DNA from: Candidatus Eremiobacterota bacterium
Lineage (GTDB): Bacteria; Vulcanimicrobiota; Vulcanimicrobiia; Vulcanimicrobiales; Vulcanimicrobiaceae
DNA: 64,000 nt
Assembly: GCA_019240525.1 (NCBI GenBank)
Contig: JAFAYE010000001.1
Span: 1,151,300 to 1,215,299, forward strand
Direction of reading: 5' to 3'
In this document: one piece after another, positions 11,138-17,780 of the stretch
How positions within the stretch are numbered: the first letter of the stretch is position 1
How the letters are laid out: each line of letters begins with the position of its first letter
Notes under the pieces: model-generated
Told to the model about the DNA's origin: nothing
Databases searched by the model: none
The model's input: the letters and a program-made list of their open reading frames with translations, nothing else
Translations under genes and position numbers: made by a program

Positions 11138-11161
11138 GGGGCCGCGCGAGTGCGCGGCCCC
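11138..11161. terminator. Perfect 10-bp GC hairpin between convergent genes
   Basis: GGGGCCGCGC and GCGCGGCCCC form a perfect 10-bp stem with a GAGT loop. It lies between the stop of the VKOR gene and the stop of the convergent rpiB gene. There is no U-tract on either side, so it may act as a bidirectional pause/terminator or a 3'-end protecting hairpin. Confidence 0.55.
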
Positions 11162-11166
11162 TCTGC

Positions 11167-11595
11167 TCATTCGAGTTGGGCGATCATCGCGCGATAGGTT
11201 GGATCGCGTGTCGGGACGCCGGCGAACCATGCCTCGAGCATCTCCTCGGCCACCGGAATCGAGGTCGCCCGCAGGCTGATGCAGAGCACGTTTGCATCGT
11301 TCCACTCGCGCGCGCCGGCCGCGGTCGTCGCGTCCGCGCAGAGCGCCGCCCGAGCGCCGGCGACCTTATTGGCCGCAATGCTCACGCCGGTGCCGGTCCA
11401 GCAGCACAGAACGCCATACTCCGCGTCGCGACGCGCGACGCTTTGGGCGACCTCGCGCCCAACGGAGGGCCACGCATCGTTCTCACCCGGCGCCAGCGCG
11501 CCGAAGCGAGCGACGTCGTGACCGTGCGCGCGCAACCACGCGTCGATCGCCTCCGGGAGTTCGCCGGCCATGTCGCTTCCGAGAGCTATCCGCAT
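11167..11595 (-). CDS. rpiB: Ribose-5-phosphate isomerase B / LacAB-type sugar-phosphate isomerase
   Basis: RpiB interconverts ribose-5-phosphate and ribulose-5-phosphate. The 142-residue protein has the N-terminal phosphate/substrate loop IALGSDMAGE, the segment CCWTGTGVSIAANKVAGARAAL, and WNDANVLCISLRAT. In E. coli RpiB the segment reads CGTGVG with a catalytic Cys; here the cysteine pair is followed by Trp, a variant I believe occurs in related isomerases, so substrate specificity is not certain. The ATG at 11595 is 41 bases from the divergent Nudix gene. Confidence 0.85.
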   Translation of the reverse strand: MRIALGSDMAGELPEAIDAWLRAHGHDVARFGALAPGENDAWPSVGREVAQSVARRDAEYGVLCCWTGTGVSIAANKVAGARAALCADATTAAGAREWNDANVLCISLRATSIPVAEEMLEAWFAGVPTRDPTYRAMIAQLE

Positions 11596-11636
11596 CGAGG
11601 AGGTTTCGGCGCGACTCGGCGGGAGACTAGCCCTCG

Positions 11637-12437
11637 GTGAGCGAGCCGCGTTTGGCCGCGACGGTGATCCTCGCGCGGCCGCCCTTCGAAGTCTATTTAG
11701 CGCGCCGAAGTGCAAACGCGGCCTTCGCGCCCGATGCCTTCGTCTTTCCAGGCGGAACGATCGAGGCGCAGGACGGAGCCGAAGCGACGCGCGCGCGGAC
11801 CCTCGGCCTCGACCGGCAACGGGTGCAGCGCGAATTCCGCGCCGCCGTTCCGGCGAACCTTCCCTGCGACCTAGCCGCGGTCGAGCTCGACGATGCGGCG
11901 GCGCTCTTCATAACCGCGTTGCGCGAGCTCTTCGAAGAAGCCGGCGTGCTCTTCGTTCGCACCGCCGAAGGCTTGCCGATCGACCCTGCGCGCACGGATT
12001 GGACAAGCCTGGAACGCGAACGCATCGCGGTCCGCAATGGAGCGCTCTCATTCGCCGACTTCTTGAGCGCGCACGATTGGTACGCGGACGCGGCGGCGCT
12101 CACGCTCTTCTCGCACTGGATCACGCCGGCGAGCGAGTCGCGCCGGTACAATACGCACTTCTTCTTCGCCGTCGCACCCGTCGATCAGGCGGCCCTTGCG
12201 GACGCCTTTGAAACGCACGACGGGTTCTGGATCTCGCCGGCGACGGCGCTGCAACGCATGCGCGAAGGCTCGTTGCATTTGGTCTATCCAACCATCAAAC
12301 ATCTCGAGCGCCTTGCTACGTTCGACTCGGTGAACGCGGCACTCGAGTATGCGCGCAGCAAACCGGTGTTGACCATCCTGCCGAGAGCAACATCGGACGA
12401 CTTCGAGATGCCCCCGGAGCTCGAGAGCGCATGGTAA
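11637..12437 (+). CDS. Nudix hydrolase, NUDT19/CoA-diphosphatase-like
   Basis: The 266-residue protein begins at a GTG. It has FVFPGGTIEAQD near residue 36 and the Nudix helix RELFEEAGVLF near 97, separated by a roughly 45-residue insertion like that of NUDT19-type enzymes, which hydrolyse CoA and acyl-CoA diesters. The C-terminal half (SHWITPASESRRYNTHFFFA) is also typical of that branch. It overlaps the following MBL-fold hydrolase by 7 bases, so both are made from one message. Substrate is inferred from family only. Confidence 0.8.
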   Translation: MSEPRLAATVILARPPFEVYLARRSANAAFAPDAFVFPGGTIEAQDGAEATRARTLGLDRQRVQREFRAAVPANLPCDLAAVELDDAAALFITALRELFEEAGVLFVRTAEGLPIDPARTDWTSLERERIAVRNGALSFADFLSAHDWYADAAALTLFSHWITPASESRRYNTHFFFAVAPVDQAALADAFETHDGFWISPATALQRMREGSLHLVYPTIKHLERLATFDSVNAALEYARSKPVLTILPRATSDDFEMPPELESAW

Positions 12438-13339
12438 TCCTCGTCCGCGCTCCCAATGCATCGGCCATGACCCTGCAGGGGACAAACTCGTACATCCTCG
12501 TTTGCGGAAACGGCGAAGGTCTCGTGATCGACCCCGGCCCGGCGATCGAGAGCCATGCGCGCGCACTCCTCGACGCTGCGCGGGCGAACGGATTGACGCT
12601 GCGCACGATCGTGCTTACGCACGGTCACCCCGACCATGCGGCTGGTGCGCAACGGCTCGTCGCACTGACGGGAGCGACGCTCCACGCACACCCGGCAAGC
12701 CGCGTTCCGCACGATCTCGATCTCCCGCTGGAAGAGAAGCTGCGCGCGGGAGAAATCGAACTGCACACGATCGATGCGCCCGGCCACACCTTTGACCACG
12801 CAATTTTTTATCTTCCGCACGAGCGCGCGCTTTTCACCGGCGACACGATCCTGGGCGAGGGCACGACGGTAATCGCGCCGCCAGGAGGTGCGATGCGCCC
12901 GTACCAACGGACGCTGCAACGGCTCGCCGATGAGTTCGGCGACGCACGCATCATTTACGGCGGTCACGGCCCGGTCCTCAACGATCCGCGCGCCACGATC
13001 GCCGAGTACATCGCCCACCGGCAGATGCGCGAGCAACAGATCCTCGATGCGTTGCGCGACGAACCGTTGACGATACCCGATCTCGTGCAGCGCATCTACT
13101 CCCGGCAACGGCAAGTGCTATGGCCGGCGATGGCCCGGCAAATTCTCGCTCATCTCAACGCACTCGAAAGCGAGGGGCGCGTTCGGTCCCAACCGCTCGC
13201 ACGCGCGATGTCGGCGCAAGAGATGGCGATCCTCAATCCACGCATCGAAGAAGTCGTCGGGCCCGAGGACGCAGCGGTCATCGTTGCCGAGTTGGGAACG
13301 GAGTTGCGGCTGGAAACGCTGAACGTCTACTCACTATGA
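12431..13339 (+). CDS. MBL-fold metallo-hydrolase, LACTB2-like
   Basis: A 302-residue metallo-beta-lactamase-fold protein with the zinc motif THGHPDHAAG near residue 60, the later ligands in DAPGHTFDH, FTGDTILGEG and GGHGP, and a C-terminal winged-helix-like region (about 215-265). This layout matches LACTB2 and related RNases or thioesterase-like hydrolases. The fusion-like coupling with a Nudix hydrolase (7-base overlap) and the downstream lipoprotein (ATGA) suggests one operon. The actual substrate cannot be read from sequence. Confidence 0.8.
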   Translation: MVILVRAPNASAMTLQGTNSYILVCGNGEGLVIDPGPAIESHARALLDAARANGLTLRTIVLTHGHPDHAAGAQRLVALTGATLHAHPASRVPHDLDLPLEEKLRAGEIELHTIDAPGHTFDHAIFYLPHERALFTGDTILGEGTTVIAPPGGAMRPYQRTLQRLADEFGDARIIYGGHGPVLNDPRATIAEYIAHRQMREQQILDALRDEPLTIPDLVQRIYSRQRQVLWPAMARQILAHLNALESEGRVRSQPLARAMSAQEMAILNPRIEEVVGPEDAAVIVAELGTELRLETLNVYSL

Positions 13340-13941
13340 AAACCCGCCTGGGTGCACTCGCAGCATTGCTCTTGCTCGCAGCCTGCATGCAATCGAGCGG
13401 GCCGGCGCTGCCACCCGCGAGCAATGCGGCGGCGAGTTCGAGCTCGTGTTACGTCGCCAAGCAAAATCCAACCAATGCCGTCGCAACGATCACGTTCTAC
13501 GGCTGGCCGGACAATTCGCCGCCCGGAAATCAGATCGCGCATCCGGTGATCCACAAGCACGCCGGCGGCCAAGGCACGTATTGCGATCCGACGACCTTTG
13601 CGACCGAACGCGCCAACGACCAACAAATTCCGTACGGCATCAAGATCTACGTGCCGTTTATCAAGCAGTATTTTATTCGCGAGGATCTCTGCGCTTCGTC
13701 GGGTCCGAAACGAGGCAGCGGTAGCAACGGCTGCCACAAACTCTGGTTCGATTTATGGATCGGCGGAACGGGCGCGTCAAAACCCGATGCGGTGATCGAC
13801 TGCGAGCTGAAGCTCACGCCCGGAAAGAAGGTGCCGGTGATCCTATGGCCGCGAAACGGCTTGCCGGTGGCGCATCGGGGCCCGATTTACGGTAACTCGC
13901 CACCGCCGAACGGCAGCTGCGACGGAAAATCCTCAACGTAG
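13336..13941 (+). CDS. Lipoprotein with expansin/barwin-like (DPBB) features
   Basis: 201 residues; signal peptide with lipobox LLAAC (Cys 17) followed by a Ser/Ala-rich tether. The mature part contains ITFYGWPDN, GTYCDPTTFATE, IPYGIKIYVPFIKQYFI, EDLCA and LWFDLWIGG, with four or more cysteines. This pattern resembles small double-psi beta-barrel secreted proteins, but I cannot confirm the family. Its ATG overlaps the MBL gene stop (ATGA). A hairpin (13939-13960) ends the operon. Confidence 0.7.
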   Translation: MKTRLGALAALLLLAACMQSSGPALPPASNAAASSSSCYVAKQNPTNAVATITFYGWPDNSPPGNQIAHPVIHKHAGGQGTYCDPTTFATERANDQQIPYGIKIYVPFIKQYFIREDLCASSGPKRGSGSNGCHKLWFDLWIGGTGASKPDAVIDCELKLTPGKKVPVILWPRNGLPVAHRGPIYGNSPPPNGSCDGKSST

Positions 13942-13960
13942 CGCACCTTACGGTGCGCTA
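13939..13960. terminator. 9-bp perfect hairpin between convergent genes
   Basis: TAGCGCACC and GGTGCGCTA pair perfectly around a TTAC loop, spanning the stop codon of the plus-strand lipoprotein and the 3' end of the minus-strand MDR gene. No clear U-tract follows. Likely a shared bidirectional terminator. Confidence 0.6.
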
Positions 13961-14949
13961 AGAACGACCTTGCCGAATTGACGCGCGCTTTGTAAGCGCT
14001 CAAAGGCCGCCACGGCATCGGTCAGCGGGAAAACGCGGTCGACAACCGGTTTCAACCCGCCGTCGAAGAGCTGGAGCATCGCGGCGAAATCGCGTGGGCT
14101 TCCCATTGACGTCCCCAAGATCGTCACGTGCTTCCAGAAGAGCGGAAACATTTTGATCGTTGCGTCGCCCTGGGTTCCACCGTAGATGACGATGCGGCCG
14201 CCCGGGCGAACGACGTCGAGCGCTTTGCGCAGTGTGTCGCCGCCCGACGAATCCACGACGAGGTCGATCGGACCGTTCGACCGGAGCTGCTTGGGCCAAT
14301 CCGGGTTGCGTAGGTAGTTGATCGCGAGATCCGCGCCGAGGGAGCGCGCTCGCTCGAGTTTCTCGTCATCGCTCGACGTTACGATTGCGCGCGCCCCGGC
14401 CTGTTTTGCAAAGAGCAGCACGAAGGTCTGCACGCCTCCGCCAACCCCGGTGATCAAGACCGTCTCGCCGCGCTGCAATGCGCCGCGCGTCAACAACGCG
14501 CGATACGCGGTCAAACCGGCGAGCGGAACTGCGGCAGCTTCTTCCATCGACAGGACGGCTGGTTTTCGATAGAGATTGCCGAGCGGCACGACAACGTATT
14601 GCGCGAACGTTCCGTCGCGCGGCATTCCCAGGATGCTCGCGTGTTCCGGATCCCAAACGCGCAGGTCATCGCCCCACCCCAGCATCGGATCGATGACAAC
14701 CTCGTCGCCAACCGCGAGGTCCGAAACCATGGCTCCCAGCGACGCGATCTCGCCTGCTCCATCGGCGCCGAGGGTGATGGGCAGTCGGATATTGGGATAG
14801 AGACCTTGCGTAATGAACAAATCTCGATGATTGAGCGCGGCGGCGCGCACGCGCACGAGCGCTTGGTCCTCTCGAACCGGCGGGATCGCGAGCTCATCAA
14901 TGCAAAGATTCTGCGGTCCGCCCACCTCATGCAAGCGAACCGCCCGCAT
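13948..14949 (-). CDS. Zinc-type/quinone oxidoreductase of the MDR (alcohol dehydrogenase-like) superfamily
   Basis: About 333 residues from the ATG at 14949 (MRAVRLHEVGGP...). It has the MDR layout: a GroES-like N-terminal half with ALNHRDLFITQG and LGADGAGEIASLG, a Rossmann half with VLITGVGGGVQTFVLLFAKQ, then SLGADLAINY and the C-terminal ARQFGKVVL. The structural-zinc cysteine cluster is absent, which argues for an NADPH:quinone or enoyl reductase activity. Nearby in-frame ATGs at 14958 and 14961 are alternative starts. Confidence 0.82.
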   Translation of the reverse strand: MRAVRLHEVGGPQNLCIDELAIPPVREDQALVRVRAAALNHRDLFITQGLYPNIRLPITLGADGAGEIASLGAMVSDLAVGDEVVIDPMLGWGDDLRVWDPEHASILGMPRDGTFAQYVVVPLGNLYRKPAVLSMEEAAAVPLAGLTAYRALLTRGALQRGETVLITGVGGGVQTFVLLFAKQAGARAIVTSSDDEKLERARSLGADLAINYLRNPDWPKQLRSNGPIDLVVDSSGGDTLRKALDVVRPGGRIVIYGGTQGDATIKMFPLFWKHVTILGTSMGSPRDFAAMLQLFDGGLKPVVDRVFPLTDAVAAFERLQSARQFGKVVLSAP

Positions 14950-15038
14950 GTGCGCCATCATTCCGGCCATCGGCCAAGCGGGGTTCGCGGACATATCCGC
15001 CCCAGGCCTTCCGTTATGGTGCGACGTACCAACCGGCG

Positions 15039-15293
15039 ATGAACAACCGAGGCCAGAGTCTGCGCGCTTTCTTTCGCGGGGTCGCGCGCCTGCAGCGAAC
15101 GTTCACGCTCGAGATAGGCCCGCTGAAGGCACGCGGCGTCCCCGCCGTTCTCATCGGCGTTACCGGGATCGTGCTTGCGAGCGGTGTCACCGCGGCGCTG
15201 GCAAAGAGTGCGATGCGACTGCCCGAAGCTCTCGGCGAGGCGCGCGGAATCGCGGAGGCGCTCAATTCCGGCTCGCCGCGACTGCGATCGTGA
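15039..15293 (+). CDS. Small single-pass membrane protein upstream of bolA
   Basis: 84 residues with a basic N-terminus (MNNRGQSLRAFFRG) and one hydrophobic segment at about residues 35-57. I recognise no family. Its TGA overlaps the GTG of bolA in a GTGA junction, which supports it as a real, co-translated gene rather than a chance frame. Confidence 0.55.
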   Translation: MNNRGQSLRAFFRGVARLQRTFTLEIGPLKARGVPAVLIGVTGIVLASGVTAALAKSAMRLPEALGEARGIAEALNSGSPRLRS

Positions 15294-15526
15294 TCGATGA
15301 CGAGTCGCTGCGCGCACTCATTCGTGGCGAGCTGCCCGACGCGCAGGTCAGCATCGTCGACCGTACGGGCACGATGGATCACTTCAACGTTACCGTCCGC
15401 TCGAAAGCGTTCGCAGGGAAGACGCTCATCGACCAACACAAACTCATTTACGCCGCGCTGCGCGCGGCGCTCAACGACGGCCGCATTCACGCGGTCGAAC
15501 TCACGACCATCGTCGCGGAAGGCTAA
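15290..15526 (+). CDS. bolA: BolA family protein
   Basis: 78 residues starting at GTG, with the BolA core: VSIVDRTGTMDHFNVTVRSKAFAGK, then HKLIYAALRAALNDG and IHAVELTT. The conserved C-terminal-helix His (IHAVEL) used in [2Fe-2S] sharing with monothiol glutaredoxins is present. BolA proteins form heterodimers with CGFS-type glutaredoxins and take part in Fe-S trafficking. The next gene, nine bases on, is exactly such a glutaredoxin. Confidence 0.9.
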   Translation: MIDDESLRALIRGELPDAQVSIVDRTGTMDHFNVTVRSKAFAGKTLIDQHKLIYAALRAALNDGRIHAVELTTIVAEG

Positions 15527-15534
15527 GGTGCTCA

Positions 15535-15891
15535 GTGGATTACAAAGAAGAGATCGAACGAGAGATCGCCGAGAATACCATCCTGGTCTATGGAAAAGGA
15601 ACCAAGACGGCGCCACGCTGCGGTTTCACCCTCGAAACGATTGAATTCTTCGATCGCTTCGGCTATCCATTCGAAGTGATCGACGTCCTGGAGAACGTGC
15701 CTAAACGCGAGGCATTGGCGACGATGACCGACTGGCCGACCTTGCCAAAGGTTTTCATCAAGGGCAAGTTTTATGGAGATACCGACATTCTCGGCCCGAT
15801 GGCCGCGAATGGCGAGCTGCAGACGACACTGCAGGATGCCTTTGCCGGCGCGCCGCCGGCGGCGAAGCAAACCATCGACATTCGACGGTGA
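15535..15891 (+). CDS. grxD: Monothiol glutaredoxin, Grx4/GrxD type, with CGFT motif
   Basis: 118 residues, GTG start with AAGGTG upstream. It matches the Grx4 pattern: KGTKTAPRCGFTLETIEFF (active Cys 29), a DVLEN turn and WPTLPKVFIKGKFYGDTDIL. The active site reads CGFT instead of CGFS, a conservative Ser-to-Thr change. The glutathione-site GG-CD motif is GD-TD. The role would be [2Fe-2S] cluster carriage with BolA. Its stop overlaps the start of the downstream sulfurtransferase. Confidence 0.9.
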   Translation: MDYKEEIEREIAENTILVYGKGTKTAPRCGFTLETIEFFDRFGYPFEVIDVLENVPKREALATMTDWPTLPKVFIKGKFYGDTDILGPMAANGELQTTLQDAFAGAPPAAKQTIDIRR

Positions 15892-16733
15892 GCTTCACCA
15901 CGATCATTTCCTCGCAAGCGTTGCGCGAGCGGCTCGGCGATCCACACCTCGCAATTTTCGATTGCCGCCATGCCCTCGCCGATTTTTCGCTCGGACGGCG
16001 CCTCTACGACGAATCGCATATTCCGGGCGCGTTCTTCGCCGGCGTCGAGGAGGATCTCGCGGGAGCGAAGAGTGGAACGAACGGCCGTCATCCACTTCCG
16101 GAGCCGGATACGTTCGCACGCTTCTTGCGCGCTTGCGGCGTGAACGACTCGACGCAGCTCGTCGCCTACGACGCCGGCGGCGATATGTTTGCGCCACGGT
16201 TCTGGTTCCTCTCGCGCTGGATCGGCCACGACGCCGTGGCCGTTCTCGACGGCGGTTTTGCCGCCTGGACCGCAGCCGGCTACCCGGTCAACGCGGATCC
16301 CGTGCCAGCTGCGTGCGAGGGAAATCTGACGGTTCGACTTGCGCCCGATCTGCTCGTTGATGCGCAGTTCGTGCTCGAACATCTCGGCGCGGACGATATG
16401 CATTTGCTCGATGCGCGCGCCGCCGAGCGCTACAGCGGCGAAACCGAGCCGATCGATCCCGTTGCCGGCCACATTCCCGGGGCAAAAAACCGCTGGTTTA
16501 AAGAGAACTTTCGCGCCGACGGAACCCTGAAATCACCCGAAGAGCTGCGTGCCGAATACGCGCGCGCCGGCGTTGATCCCAAGCGCACGGTGCATCAATG
16601 CGGCTCCGGAGTCTCCGCGGCGGTTGCCCACTTCTCGATGCATCACGCGGGACTGCTAGGGTCGCGTATTTACAACGGCAGCTGGAGCGAGTGGGTTGCC
16701 GATCCAAAGCGTCCGGTCGAAACCGGATCGTAG
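15888..16733 (+). CDS. Sulfurtransferase (thiosulfate / 3-mercaptopyruvate, two rhodanese domains)
   Basis: 281 residues, tandem rhodanese domains. The first is inactive-like (FDCRHALADFSLG..., ending DGGFAAW). The second carries the catalytic loop HQCGSGVSA with Cys near 241. CGSGVxA is the signature of 3-mercaptopyruvate sulfurtransferases more than of thiosulfate sulfurtransferases. The GTG start overlaps the grx stop (GTGA), tying sulfur transfer to the BolA-Grx pair. Ends one base before a convergent cupin gene. Confidence 0.9.
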   Translation: MSFTTIISSQALRERLGDPHLAIFDCRHALADFSLGRRLYDESHIPGAFFAGVEEDLAGAKSGTNGRHPLPEPDTFARFLRACGVNDSTQLVAYDAGGDMFAPRFWFLSRWIGHDAVAVLDGGFAAWTAAGYPVNADPVPAACEGNLTVRLAPDLLVDAQFVLEHLGADDMHLLDARAAERYSGETEPIDPVAGHIPGAKNRWFKENFRADGTLKSPEELRAEYARAGVDPKRTVHQCGSGVSAAVAHFSMHHAGLLGSRIYNGSWSEWVADPKRPVETGS

Positions 16734-17216
16734 CTACCGCTTCGACGGCGGCGGGACGGCAAATGGCTTCGCCACCGCGCCCGCGGGCGATGCTTCGAGC
16801 CGAGCGAGTTCGCCGGCGGTCGGCGCTTGCGAAAAGTCGCGGCACGTGTCTACGAAGCAATAGAAGCCAAACGGCTCGTCGCCGCGATTGACGAACTGGT
16901 GCAACTCGAGCGGTGCGACGTAGACGACATCGTCGGGGCCGATCTCGGTTGCGTCGTCGCCGAGCACCGCGTATCCGAGACCGCGTCGTACGATGACGTA
17001 ATGCTCGTGTTCGTGCTTCTCTAGTCGCGATGCGGCGCCGGGCTGAACTTCGAAGTAGCGAAGTTCCATTCGCGGGCCCGGCGCACTTGGATCGCTCTTT
17101 CTCGTACCGACCAGCGTATGGCGCGCGACGCCGGTTCCGGGAACATCGGGCGCATATCCCGCCCGCTCGACGTTTTCCCATCCACCGTTGCTGGCGTGAA
17201 TAATGCGATTGCGCAT
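16734..17216 (-). CDS. Cupin-domain protein
   Basis: 160 residues forming one cupin barrel: metal motif 1 in KHEHEHYVIVRRG (His residues near 67-71), the intermotif strand DDVVYVAPLELHQFVNRG with the motif 2 His, and FGFYCFVDT. A single-domain cupin of this kind may be a dioxygenase, isomerase or binding protein; nothing here fixes the substrate. Convergent with, and abutting, the sulfurtransferase gene. Confidence 0.78.
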   Translation of the reverse strand: MRNRIIHASNGGWENVERAGYAPDVPGTGVARHTLVGTRKSDPSAPGPRMELRYFEVQPGAASRLEKHEHEHYVIVRRGLGYAVLGDDATEIGPDDVVYVAPLELHQFVNRGDEPFGFYCFVDTCRDFSQAPTAGELARLEASPAGAVAKPFAVPPPSKR

Positions 17217-17306
17217 GCCGCATCACGATAGCACATCACGACAATGCATGCCAGGCCGCATCGCAGGCCGCTTCGAAAGACGCCGCATGACCGAGCGCGG
17301 ACGGCA

Positions 17307-17780
17307 GTGAGCCGGTACTGGCTGCTCAAGACCGAGCCGAGCGGCTATTCCTTCGAACGATTACGCGCCGAGGGTACGACGCCGTGGACCGGTGTTCGCA
17401 ACTTCCAAGCGCGCAACAACATGATGGAGATGCGCCTGGGCGATCTGGCGCTCTTCTATCACTCGAGCGTCGCCAAGCCGGCCGCGGTGGGGATCTGCAG
17501 AGTCGTCAGAGAGGCGCACGCGGACTTTACGCAGTTCGATCGCGAGAGCGAATATTTCGACGGGCGCGCGAAACCGTCCAAGCCGATTTGGTTCATGGTG
17601 GACGTCGCGTACGTCGAGGCGCTCGCCAATCCGGTGACCCTCGCGCAGATGCGCGCCGAGCCGCGGCTGCTGGGAATGGCGCTGCTGCGGCGCGGTCAAC
17701 GCCTCTCGGTGCAGCCCGTGATGCCGCACGAATGGAAGATCGTGCTCGAGTTGTCGCGCCTTACGCCTGCGCCTGCGTGA
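17307..17780 (+). CDS. EVE domain-containing protein
   Basis: 157 residues from GTG 17307 (SRYWLLKTEPSGYSFERL...). Typical EVE (PUA-like) landmarks are W-LLKTEP, WTGVRNFQARN, GDLALFYHSS, GICRVVREA and the final VMPHEWKIVL. EVE domains bind modified nucleobases in DNA or RNA. The stand-alone form is common in bacteria and its exact role is not established. The 3' end overlaps the convergent ppk by 20 bases. Confidence 0.88.
   Translation: MSRYWLLKTEPSGYSFERLRAEGTTPWTGVRNFQARNNMMEMRLGDLALFYHSSVAKPAAVGICRVVREAHADFTQFDRESEYFDGRAKPSKPIWFMVDVAYVEALANPVTLAQMRAEPRLLGMALLRRGQRLSVQPVMPHEWKIVLELSRLTPAPA

Noticed and set aside
14599-15042. Open frames on the plus strand opposite the MDR gene
   Set aside because: Antisense to a well-defined oxidoreductase and with shadow-type composition.
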